From: an uncultured Calothrix sp.
Lineage (GTDB): Bacteria; Cyanobacteriota; Cyanobacteriia; Cyanobacteriales; Nostocaceae
Assembly (NCBI GenBank): GCA_937884685.1
Contig: CAKZYM010000574.1
Span: 1-18,903 of the forward strand
Direction: 5' to 3'
DNA: 18,903 nucleotides
The notes under the pieces were generated by a model that saw only the letters and a list, made by a program, of their open reading frames with translations, ran no database searches and was not told the origin of the DNA. The first letter of the stretch is position 1; each line of letters opens with the position of its first letter. Of the stretch, positions 7,845-14,882 are shown one piece after another. The position numbers and the translations under genes were made by a program.

Positions 7845-8489
7845 ATGGTGCTTCGACCAAATCAACGAATTAAGTTAGATGATACGGATGATAAATTATT
7901 CTACGGACTTCCTCGTTTCGTTACTCATGTAGATGATGGATTTATCCAGCAGCTTACAGATTTATATCGTCAACGTCTCCAACCCAGTACTCGCATCTTG
8001 GACATGATGAGTAGTTGGGTTTCTCATTTACCCGAAGAAATCCAGTTCAGTTACATTGAAGGACATGGACTTAATCAAGAAGAACTAGCACGTAACCCTC
8101 GATTAGACAATTATTTTGTCCAAAATCTTAACGCAAATCCGAAATTACCGTTAAAAGACCAAGATTTTGATGCTGTTCTCAATTGCGTTTCCGTCCAGTA
8201 TTTACAATATCCAGAAGCGATATTTACTGAAATTTATCGCATTCTCAAACCCGGTGGTATCGCAATTTTTAGCTTTTCCAACAGAATGTTTTCTCAGAAA
8301 GCAATTCAAGCATGGCGCGATAATAGCGAAATGGGAAGAGTCCAATTAGTGAAAAGCTATTTTCAATCAGTTCCCGGATTTACTCCTCCAGAAGTAATCA
8401 AAAACCAATCAACAGCACCAAATTTCCTCCAGTGGTTAGGTGCGGCAGGTGGTGACCCATTTTATGCTGTTATAGCTCATCGAAATTAA
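7845..8489 (+). CDS. Class I SAM-dependent methyltransferase-like protein, divergent
   Basis: A 214-aa cytoplasmic protein with a Methyltransf_11-like core. Strand 4 and its neighbour read DFDAVLNCVSVQYL (107-120), and the post-motif EIYRILKPGGIAIFSFSNRMF (129-149) is the classic end of such domains. Motif I, normally a glycine-rich E/DxGxGxG, is here RILDMMSSWVSHLP (50-63) with no glycine, so cofactor binding may differ or be lost. The substrate is unknown and the gene neighbours give no clue. The start is supported by AGGGG at 7834-7838, 6 nt before ATG, directly after the heptamer array. A heptamer repeat begins 9 bp after the stop. Confidence 0.8.
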   Translation: MVLRPNQRIKLDDTDDKLFYGLPRFVTHVDDGFIQQLTDLYRQRLQPSTRILDMMSSWVSHLPEEIQFSYIEGHGLNQEELARNPRLDNYFVQNLNANPKLPLKDQDFDAVLNCVSVQYLQYPEAIFTEIYRILKPGGIAIFSFSNRMFSQKAIQAWRDNSEMGRVQLVKSYFQSVPGFTPPEVIKNQSTAPNFLQWLGAAGGDPFYAVIAHRN

Positions 8490-8497
8490 CAGTTAAA

Positions 8498-8532
8498 AAG
8501 GTTAAAGGTTAAGGGTCAAAGATTAAAGGTTA
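8498..8532. repeat. Heptamer tandem repeat (AAGGTTA family)
   Basis: Five in-phase 7-bp units, three exact AAGGTTA and two variants, begin 8 bp after the stop of the methyltransferase gene. No U-tract hairpin is seen, so this is repeat sequence and not an evident terminator. Confidence 0.7.
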
Positions 8533-8639
8533 GAGAAAACCTTTGAAAGTTGACTCCTTTTCCCTAATAGTTAAGAAGTTTAACTGTTGGTAAATATACT
8601 CAAACGTTATCGCACAATATTTTTGTTACTTGACAAATG

Positions 8640-8688
8640 AAGTATAAAGGATGAGTCGTAAAGTATAAATTGTAAATCCTTTATACTT
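8640..8688. promoter_or_regulatory. 13-bp perfect inverted repeat upstream of lipoprotein gene
   Basis: AAGTATAAAGGAT (8640-8652) is the exact reverse complement of 8676-8688. A related direct copy, AAAGTATAAA, sits in the loop. The right arm ends 31 bp before the lipoprotein ATG, and a TTGACA hexamer (8630-8635) lies 4 bp upstream of the left arm, without a well-spaced -10. It could be an operator, a 5' leader hairpin, or a dispersed repeat; the sequence does not decide. Confidence 0.5.
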
Positions 8689-8719
8689 TATTCGGTCAAA
8701 CTTAAATTAGGAGTCAAAA

Positions 8720-9235
8720 ATGAATTTTACGCGCACCCGCAGAATACTTGCTGCGTTAGTTCTTTCGATATTATTGTTCACAACAGCTTGCGCTCAGAAA
8801 GCTCCCGGACGTTTTGACCAAGTACAGCAGGAAAGTACTCAGCAGAAGAAAGGACAAGCGGTTGCTAAAGATGCTACCCAAGGTAGCAAATTTAATCAAT
8901 TTTTCCCCGCAGCATCTGATGGTTATCAGCGAGTCTTTACTCAAGAAAAGAAAGGTTTTGCTCAAGCTAAATTGAAAAAAGACGGAAAAGAAGTAGCGAA
9001 AATTTCCGTTAACGATACTACCAGTAACCCTTCAGCAGCAGCGAAATTTGACAAGAGTTCCAAACAAATCTCCGGTTATCCAGCGATTGAGAGAGGAAAG
9101 CAGACAGCAGTTTTGGTAGACAATCGCTATCAAGTAAAAATAATTTCCAGCGACCCTGATGTATTTACAGCAGCAGATAGAGAAGCTTGGCTGAAGAAAT
9201 TTGACCTTAGTGGCTTATCAAGAGTGAAAGCTTAA
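8720..9235 (+). CDS. Small conserved lipoprotein of unknown function
   Basis: A 171-aa protein with a lipoprotein signal peptide: basic RTRR at residues 5-8, hydrophobic 9-21, and a lipobox-like TTAC with the lipidated cysteine at C24 (threonine at -3 is less usual). The mature part is lysine- and glutamine-rich at the start, then a compact segment at about 55-168 with alternating beta-type stretches (FAQAKLKK, VAKISVND, TAVLVDNRYQVKIISS) that ends in a short helix. I do not recognise the fold; a PsbP-like shape is conceivable but the PsbP motifs are not visible. Probably it sits in the periplasmic face of the plasma or thylakoid membrane. The start is well supported by AGGAG at 8709-8713, 6 nt from ATG. 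An inverted repeat lies just upstream and a heptamer repeat starts 5 bp after the stop. Confidence 0.82.
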   Translation: MNFTRTRRILAALVLSILLFTTACAQKAPGRFDQVQQESTQQKKGQAVAKDATQGSKFNQFFPAASDGYQRVFTQEKKGFAQAKLKKDGKEVAKISVNDTTSNPSAAAKFDKSSKQISGYPAIERGKQTAVLVDNRYQVKIISSDPDVFTAADREAWLKKFDLSGLSRVKA

Positions 9236-9240
9236 TAGTC

Positions 9241-9268
9241 GTTAGTAGTTAGTAGTTAGTAGTTGGTA
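9241..9268. repeat. Heptamer tandem repeat (GTTAGTA family)
   Basis: Four contiguous 7-bp units, three GTTAGTA and one GTTGGTA, start 5 bp after the lipoprotein stop. Degenerate TTAACTCCT-type repeats continue to about 9320. Confidence 0.75.
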
Positions 9269-9367
9269 GTTTAAATAACTTCTAACTTTTAACTCCTCAT
9301 TTTTAACTCCTAACCCCTCACTAAAAATACCTTCCCAGCAAAAAATCAATAACAGGAGTCTACTATC

Positions 9368-10258
9368 ATGAGCAAACCAGTTTTTGAATTGGTTGATGAA
9401 TTACCAACTAGCGGTATTACCGTTTCGGTACTGAATGCGCTCGATTCTATCACCCCCGGTCACTGGCAAAATACAGTCGGTTTTGTCAACACAATTAAAG
9501 AAGTTACTGGGGAAGAAGATGAAGATGTAATACAAGAGATTGGTGAACGAGCGATTTATCTTTACAATGACCGTTCCCAAGGATACCAAAAAGGTTTATG
9601 GCTCTACCAAACAGTTGATAGCACCGATAAAGCTTTGGGTGCAGCCGCTTTAGCTAATAAAGTAAGCGATAAAATTCCTTTGTTTGGAGGTTTAATAAAC
9701 AAATTTACTCCTAAAGCTGATAAAGCTCAAACTATTGATTTATCTTTGAAACTAATCGCGGAATTGCTAGCTTTTTGTAGCATCAACGGTATCCCTGGGG
9801 ATAGCATCGGCGATTTTGTGGCTTCTTTGGGCGAATATAGTGGTGAATCTTATATTCGCATGGTTGGGTTAGTCTGTCTCGATGGTTTAATTCCTTTAGG
9901 TCCCGATTTTATTCAACAAGCTCAATCTGCTCTCAATGGAATGAGTCCTAAAGAATTAGAAGATAATTCCACATTCCAGCAGATGAATGACGAAATTCCC
10001 GGTAATAGTTCTGAAAATAAGCTTAACTTTATCGGTTCCAGCTTTGATTCAGTCAAAGGTTGGATGAGTGAAACCGTATCAAATAATGATTTGACTCCTC
10101 AAAAAGTCACGAGTAAATTGAGTGGTTTTGTTGATTTCGCTGATGACAAACTAGATTATCTAGCTGCGTTCATTGACCTTAGCACCAACTATTTTGAGCA
10201 TACAGGTACGCAAACCCTCACAAAGCGTTTAATTGAGCGTGCTGAAGCTGAAATTTAG
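9368..10258 (+). CDS. Conserved hypothetical protein, acidic and soluble
   Basis: A 296-aa protein I do not recognise. It has no signal peptide and no convincing membrane span. Its composition is acidic and helix-rich, with an acidic cluster EEDEDVIQEIGER at about 51-63, a more hydrophobic stretch with glycine/alanine at about 90-113 (ALGAAALANK, IPLFGGLINKF), and an amphipathic region at about 127-187. The C-terminal third (about 220-296) is polar with SWMSE/SKLSGFVDFADDKLDYL patterns. It is a real gene: AGGAG at 9354-9358 lies 9 nt from the ATG, the codon use resembles its neighbours, and a good intrinsic terminator follows the stop. It is likely a single-gene transcript, 132 bp after the lipoprotein gene. 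No function is inferred. Confidence 0.85.
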   Translation: MSKPVFELVDELPTSGITVSVLNALDSITPGHWQNTVGFVNTIKEVTGEEDEDVIQEIGERAIYLYNDRSQGYQKGLWLYQTVDSTDKALGAAALANKVSDKIPLFGGLINKFTPKADKAQTIDLSLKLIAELLAFCSINGIPGDSIGDFVASLGEYSGESYIRMVGLVCLDGLIPLGPDFIQQAQSALNGMSPKELEDNSTFQQMNDEIPGNSSENKLNFIGSSFDSVKGWMSETVSNNDLTPQKVTSKLSGFVDFADDKLDYLAAFIDLSTNYFEHTGTQTLTKRLIERAEAEI

Positions 10259-10307
10259 TTTAGGATTTACGCCACAATAGCAAAAACAATATATTCTAAA
10301 CTCTTAC

Positions 10308-10340
10308 ACCCCCTTTCTTATTTCAAGGGGGTTTTTATTT
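10308..10340 (+). terminator. Rho-independent terminator
   Basis: ACCCCCTT (10308-10315) and AAGGGGGT (10325-10332) form an 8-bp GC-rich stem with a 9-nt loop, followed by a run of T's broken by one A. It lies 50 bp after the stop of the 296-aa gene and is the best terminator in the window. The rest of the 318-bp gap before the racemase gene is AT-rich; apart from the AGGAG at 10554-10558 I see no defined site in it. Confidence 0.85.
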
Positions 10341-10576
10341 ATTTAATTAATTAGTTAATCTACTTATTCTTTCTTCAGATAATTAATAATAGTTTTCGTT
10401 AGCAATCATCTTTAATCAAAAGCTAATTCTCAGTAAAATTAAATTTATTTTCAAAAAGTAAAAATAGGTACGATTTAACCATATAGCAAATGTCTTATGC
10501 ATACCATACAAATGTAGCAAAAAATAGATATGATTATTTGATTCATAGTCTGTAGGAGATAATTTAGTTCGCCCCA

Positions 10577-11704
10577 ATGAATCAGCATCATATCGAAGTA
10601 AGCGTTTCACGAGATAAGTTCAAAAATAATATTAGCCACATTCGTAATATAGTTAAGCCTTCTCAACTGTGCGTAGTTATGAAAGCCAACGCTTACGGAC
10701 ATGGTTTAGAGAGCTTAGCCCCTACAGCTATTGCAGCAGGTGCAGACTATATAGGTATTTGTACTAATCCAGAAGCAACAATTATTCGTATTTTAGGTTC
10801 GGACGCAGCAAAAAAGATAAAACTGTTGCGATTGCGAATGGCTTTACCTGAAGAGTTAAACGAGTCTATCGATTCTCTCAACATAGAAGAACAAATAGGG
10901 AGCATCGAAGCAGCGAAATACGTTTCTGAAGCAGGAGTCAAACGGGGAAAAAAAATTCCGGTACATATCAATATCGATACAGGAATGGGTCGAAGCGGTT
11001 TCTTTTCTAATCAAATAGAAGAACTCAAGCTAATTTGTGGACTACCCGGTATAAATATCGTTGGTATCATGACCCACTTTGCTAGTTCTGATGGACAAGA
11101 TTTAGATTTCACCCATAAACAAATAGAAGACTTCTACAAAGCGCGTCAAGTCCTTAATAATTACGTAGACCATAACGTATTAACCCACACTCACAACAGT
11201 GCTGCAACCGTGCGCGTCAATAACGAGGGCAATCGCTTAGTTAGAGTTGGAGCAGCTTGTTATGGTGTAAGAACCTCCCAGGATTTTCAAAATCCTCCCG
11301 AATTAGAGCCAGTAATGTCAGTAAAAACTAGGATAGCTCAAGTAAGAGAAGTACCATCAGGAAAAACTATTGGTTACGGTAGCTTATTCACTACTCAACG
11401 GGACAGTTTAATTGCATCCTTACCAGTTGGTTTTGGTGAAGGTTATCCCCGTGCTTTATTCAATAAAGGTATTGTTCTAATTAAAGGTCATCCCTGTCCC
11501 GTAGTCGGAAGAGTATCGCTAAATATAATAACGGTAGATATTACCGATGTTCCCGAACCAGTTAGGTGGGGTGACGAAGCAGTATTAATAGGAACTCAAG
11601 GTAATAAAGAAATCACCTTCGAGGAACTAGCTGATAAATTTGCTAGCGTACATACTGAAATTAATTTGATGGCAGGTTTTATGAATCAGATTAGTTATGT
11701 ATAA
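10577..11704 (+). CDS. alr: Alanine racemase-family PLP enzyme (fold type III), atypical active site
   Basis: Interconverts L- and D-alanine, or possibly other amino acids, for peptidoglycan or D-amino-acid metabolism. The PLP lysine K36 is in VMKANAYGHG with Y40, the DTGMGRSG loop is at 134-141, HNSAA at 206-210 and R223 in VRVG. The second catalytic tyrosine is Y267 in GYGSLF, and GEGYPR is at 288-292. Against the standard enzyme, the usual carbamylated lysine is N132, and the VSMDQ-type motif reads VSLNI (313-317). At 375 aa the length is normal. No signal peptide is present, so it is cytoplasmic. The ATG is preceded by AGGAG at 10554-10558, 18 nt away, which is long; an in-frame stop at 10565 rules out an earlier start. 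It converges with the next gene. Confidence 0.88.
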   Translation: MNQHHIEVSVSRDKFKNNISHIRNIVKPSQLCVVMKANAYGHGLESLAPTAIAAGADYIGICTNPEATIIRILGSDAAKKIKLLRLRMALPEELNESIDSLNIEEQIGSIEAAKYVSEAGVKRGKKIPVHINIDTGMGRSGFFSNQIEELKLICGLPGINIVGIMTHFASSDGQDLDFTHKQIEDFYKARQVLNNYVDHNVLTHTHNSAATVRVNNEGNRLVRVGAACYGVRTSQDFQNPPELEPVMSVKTRIAQVREVPSGKTIGYGSLFTTQRDSLIASLPVGFGEGYPRALFNKGIVLIKGHPCPVVGRVSLNIITVDITDVPEPVRWGDEAVLIGTQGNKEITFEELADKFASVHTEINLMAGFMNQISYV

Positions 11705-11707
11705 ATA

Positions 11708-11914
11708 GGGGATTGGGGATTGGAAGGATTTAAAAGTTAGGAGTTAGGAGTTAGGAGTTAGGAGTTAGGAACTAAGATTTTGGATTTTGGGTTGAAACTA
11801 ATAGGTAGGAATGAATTAGCAAATATTATTTACCTACAAAACCGAACGAGTCATTACCAATTACCAATTACCAATTACCAATTACCAATTACCAATTACC
11901 AATCCCCAATCCCC
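11708..11914. repeat. Composite inverted repeat with two heptamer arrays between convergent genes
   Basis: Outer arms GGGGATTGGGGATTGG (11708-11723) and its exact reverse complement (11899-11914) are themselves two 7-bp units each. Inside are five GTTAGGA units (11736-11770) and seven ATTACCA units (11853-11901). The left arm starts 3 bp after the racemase stop and the right arm ends on the last base of the stop codon of the minus-strand gene, so the element fills the entire gap. It may act as a two-way transcript end; there is no classical T-run. Confidence 0.85.
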
Positions 11915-12681
11915 TAATTTGGTAATTCCAAATTCTCGACAAGAGTATTTAAGTAAGGTAGGAAAACGGATAAATTTTCTAACTTTTCAAATTTAGCAAT
12001 AGATGAAGCAGGGTCGAAAGCAGTATTAATTAAATAAAGTGATTTACCATCAAAAGCTACGTAACCCGTATGTTGTTCGTGTACTCCACCTTTTTGTTCA
12101 AGTCCTGCAAAACCGTAACGTATTCCTTGAAGTTTACCAACACGCGTTTTCTGTGGTGGATAAGCAGAAAATAAAATACCATCTGCGGTTTTCGCAGTTT
12201 TTAAATTATCGTCATAAACATATTTATTGTTTTTAGCTAATAAATCATAGCGATTTTTTACCCAATCATTAAGCGCAGTTGTTACCTGTGTAATATATTT
12301 GGGGCTGCGGTAATTTATATTTTTATCGATTGGAATACCAGTATTAACCAGCATTTTTTCAAAATTAGGCTGAGTGCTTAAAGGTAAAATTTTTAATTCT
12401 ACGGTTCCTACAAGTTTCGCATTTGCAGAAACACAAAGCATAGAGTTTTTATCTTGACAAGGATTAATTTTCCAACCAGGTGGAAGCGGAGTATCTGTTA
12501 TTAGATTCTTCCAAATATTATTTTGGTTAAATTCCGTACTAACTACAGTTGGAATAGGTGTCTTAACCGAACTTGGCTGTGAATCTTCTTTATTTGCAGA
12601 ATTTGCAGAAAAATAAGATGCACCTATAACTCCGATTGGAATCAATAGAAAACCTAGCAATACGTGATAAAGTCGTACCAT
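11914..12681 (-). CDS. Membrane-anchored or secreted hypothetical protein
   Basis: A 255-aa protein I do not recognise. An N-terminal hydrophobic segment at about 5-23 after MVRLYH is an uncleaved anchor or signal peptide; a Ser/Thr/Pro-rich linker runs to about 50. The outer domain has two close cysteines, C75 and C83, that could form a disulfide, and a well-conserved-looking core with SPKYITQVTTALNDWVKNRYDLL (about 125-148), GKLQGIRYGFAGLEQKG and a final helix VFLPYLNTLVENLE. The pattern suggests a small periplasmic alpha/beta domain; no catalytic motif is visible. The gene runs opposite to the racemase gene and diverges from ccmP across a 201-bp gap. No Shine-Dalgarno precedes the ATG. Confidence 0.82.
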   Translation of the reverse strand: MVRLYHVLLGFLLIPIGVIGASYFSANSANKEDSQPSSVKTPIPTVVSTEFNQNNIWKNLITDTPLPPGWKINPCQDKNSMLCVSANAKLVGTVELKILPLSTQPNFEKMLVNTGIPIDKNINYRSPKYITQVTTALNDWVKNRYDLLAKNNKYVYDDNLKTAKTADGILFSAYPPQKTRVGKLQGIRYGFAGLEQKGGVHEQHTGYVAFDGKSLYLINTAFDPASSIAKFEKLENLSVFLPYLNTLVENLELPN

Positions 12682-12842
12682 TTTGCTTAATAATTAAGAT
12701 AAATTTAGCTCTAAGATTAAGGTTTAGAAATATTTAAAAGTAGCCCTATGAAGGTGTACGAAAAAAATAACACATATCTGAACAGCGGTAATCCTAAATT
12801 CTAACTCCCTACTAGTAACCGCATTATGGTAGCTTAAATCCA

Positions 12843-12848
12843 TATAAT
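12843..12848 (+). promoter_or_regulatory. Possible -10 box for ccmP
   Basis: TATAAT lies 35 bp upstream of the ccmP start in the gap between divergent genes. No matching -35 hexamer is seen at 16-18 bp, so this rests on a single AT-rich hexamer. Confidence 0.25.
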
Positions 12849-12871
12849 AAATATTTCTTATCCTTATGGCT

Positions 12872-12875
12872 GGAG
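12872..12875 (+). promoter_or_regulatory. Ribosome binding site that fixes a TTG start for ccmP
   Basis: GGAG is followed by a 7-nt spacer and TTG at 12883. From this codon the protein begins MGVELRSY, which is the N-terminus I recall for CcmP. The nearby ATG at 12866 is out of frame and meets a stop after eight codons. Confidence 0.75.
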
Positions 12876-12882
12876 CGGAATC

Positions 12883-13524
12883 TTGGGTGTAGAACTACGC
12901 AGTTATGTATATCTCGATAATTTGCAACCTCAACATGCAGCATATATGGGAACGGTAGCCCAAGGTTTTTTACCACTACCTGGAGATACTTCTTTGTGGA
13001 TTGAAATCTCTCCCGGTATCGAAATCAATCGAATTACTGATGTAGCTTTAAAATCGGCTTCGGTTCGTCCGGGGGTACAGATGGTAGAAAGGCTGTATGG
13101 TCTCCTAGAAGTGCATTCTAGCTCTCAAGGAGAAACTCGGACTGCGGGACAGGCCATTCTAGCAGCTTTGGGAGTCAAAAGAGACGAAGGTCTTAAGCCC
13201 AGGGTGGTTTCAAGTCAAATTATTCGCAATGTTGACGCTTATCAAGCACAATTGATTAATCGAACTCGAAGGGGACAAATGCTATTAGCAGGACAAACTT
13301 TGTATGTACTCGAAGTTGAACCTGCTGCTTTTGCTGCATTAGCCGCAAACGAAGCCGAGAAAGCAGCATCGATAAATATCTTGGCTGTAAATGCTGTAGG
13401 TAGTTTTGGTAGGCTCTATTTAGGGGGACAAGAACAGGATATACTTGCAGGAGCAGATGGAGCATTAGCAGCGATTGAAAGCGTATCTGGTCGGGTAAAT
13501 GCCCAAAGTAAGCGTCAGCAGTAA
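12883..13524 (+). CDS. ccmP: Carboxysome shell protein CcmP, tandem BMC domain
   Basis: A 213-aa tandem-domain (BMC-T type) shell protein of the beta-carboxysome. Family members form pseudohexameric trimers that can stack and enclose a small space, with a large central pore thought to gate metabolites such as RuBP and 3-PGA. The first domain spans about 1-100 and the second about 105-205. The N-terminus MGVELRSYVYLDNLQPQ and the pore pair E69-R70 in MVERLYG agree with CcmP; the corresponding Glu-Arg pair gates the pore in CsoS1D/CcmP structures. The start is TTG, supported by GGAG 7 nt upstream. The core ccm genes are not in the window, which fits the usual unlinked location of ccmP. A pentapeptide-repeat gene follows after 9 bp and is very probably co-transcribed. 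Confidence 0.92.
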   Translation: MGVELRSYVYLDNLQPQHAAYMGTVAQGFLPLPGDTSLWIEISPGIEINRITDVALKSASVRPGVQMVERLYGLLEVHSSSQGETRTAGQAILAALGVKRDEGLKPRVVSSQIIRNVDAYQAQLINRTRRGQMLLAGQTLYVLEVEPAAFAALAANEAEKAASINILAVNAVGSFGRLYLGGQEQDILAGADGALAAIESVSGRVNAQSKRQQ

Positions 13525-13533
13525 AGATTAATC

Positions 13534-14313
13534 ATGGCAAATTTAGAGCATCTGACTTTACTCAGAACTGGTACTTTCAAAGGGGATGAGTGGAGAAAGA
13601 AAAATCCTCAAGTTGAGTTAGATTTAAGTTCAGCAAATTTATATGGATACAATCTTACAGGTGCAAATCTTCAAAAAGTTAATTTGAGTCACGTCAATTT
13701 AGAAAATGCAATGCTAGCACGGGCAAATTTAACTGAAGCTGACTTTAATAGCGCTAATCTTAACAATACAAATTTTCAAGAAGCTAATTTAATCAAAGCT
13801 AATTTTAGTTTAGCTAGACTAACTAGCGCTAATCTCGCAAAAGCTGATTTAAGTCTTGCTAATTTAATTGGAGTTGATTTAAATTTGGCGAACCTAGAAG
13901 ATGCTTTTATGAATCAAGCAAACTTAATCGGTGCGAATTTAAAAGACGCAAATTTAAAAGGTGTTGATTTAGGGGGAGCAAAGCTCAACCGGGCTAATCT
14001 TTGGAGAGCAAGACTATTTGATGCAAACTTAATTGGTGCTGAACTAGTAAATGCTAATTTGTACGAAGTAGAAGCAATGGGTGCTTATTTCTATAGAGCC
14101 AATCTAAGCAAAGCCAATTTAAGCAAAGCCCACCTGAGCGGCGCATATTTATTACAAGCTGATATGAGCGGAGCAGATTTGAGAGGTGCTGATTTAAGGT
14201 GGTCAAATCTCAAAGGTGCTAACTTGGCAGGTGCAAATCTTACGGATGCAAAGCTTCAAGGTGCTAATTTGATAGGAGCTAACTTTGATAAAGCCGCAGT
14301 TGATAATTGTTAG
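13534..14313 (+). CDS. Pentapeptide-repeat protein
   Basis: A 259-aa protein built almost entirely of A(N/D)LXX repeats from about residue 33 to 253 (over 40 five-residue units), which fold as a right-handed quadrilateral beta-helix. A short non-repeat head, about residues 1-30, carries LEHLTLLRTGTFKGDEWRKK. There is no signal peptide or membrane span, so a cytoplasmic or thylakoid-associated location is likely. The biochemical role of most cyanobacterial members is unknown; gyrase-protecting members exist, but nothing here points to that. It starts 9 bp after the ccmP stop without its own Shine-Dalgarno, which suggests an operon and perhaps translational coupling. A weak AGAGGT/ACCTCT pair at about 14343-14376 follows the stop. 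Confidence 0.93.
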   Translation: MANLEHLTLLRTGTFKGDEWRKKNPQVELDLSSANLYGYNLTGANLQKVNLSHVNLENAMLARANLTEADFNSANLNNTNFQEANLIKANFSLARLTSANLAKADLSLANLIGVDLNLANLEDAFMNQANLIGANLKDANLKGVDLGGAKLNRANLWRARLFDANLIGAELVNANLYEVEAMGAYFYRANLSKANLSKAHLSGAYLLQADMSGADLRGADLRWSNLKGANLAGANLTDAKLQGANLIGANFDKAAVDNC

Positions 14314-14882
14314 TAACTTTTAGACCTGAGTAGATAAATTCTGAGAGGTTGTAGACAGGTAAAATTATCACCTCTTGAGAAATATTTATTTTTATATATT
14401 TTAGAAACTTTCCGCTTTAACCCTTCTTATTTAGGCAACTTCCATTACAAAGTATTTCCGGTGACAAATAGGTATAGTTTCAGCGATGAATTTAAATTAA
14501 ATAAAACCGTATTAATACTATCAGTACATCCTACATACTTCAAAAATAATAGTTAAAAATTACTGCTATTTTCTTTACTCTTATTTCACGATTATTTAAA
14601 AAAAATCGCTTACAATATCAATTGATACGAATAAATATTAATGTCAATTAATTCCAACTTTTTAAATCATTAATAGAAAACCTATTATTTTAAGTCCAAT
14701 AAAGGTAATCACTTTTATTTAATAAGGCTTGAATATAAACTTGAGTTCATTTTTGGATAAATAAGTCGAATAAATGGTTTTAACTATAGGATTTATCTAA
14801 TTTCTTTCTCGAAATGAAATTTATAGATAAATTTTGGGAATAATAACTTTACTAATGATTAAATACAGGGAGCAAGCGGTCG
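14314..14882. other. AT-rich intergenic region without a recognisable gene
   Basis: This 569-bp stretch holds no reading frame with coding character in any frame. After a weak possible stem near 14343-14376, it is AT-rich up to the TPR gene. The only clear structure is the 8-bp inverted repeat at 14817-14834. A small RNA cannot be excluded by eye. Confidence 0.6.
14817..14834. promoter_or_regulatory. 8-bp inverted repeat upstream of TPR gene, possible operator
   Basis: AAATTTAT and its reverse complement ATAAATTT are separated by AG. The site ends 48 bp before the TPR start. Symmetry and position would suit a dimeric repressor, but in such AT-rich DNA this could be chance. Confidence 0.3.

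Noticed and set aside
10416..10610. Minus-strand frame of 64 aa in the gap before the racemase gene
   Set aside because: It overlaps the racemase start and its likely promoter region, and its composition fits translated AT-rich DNA.
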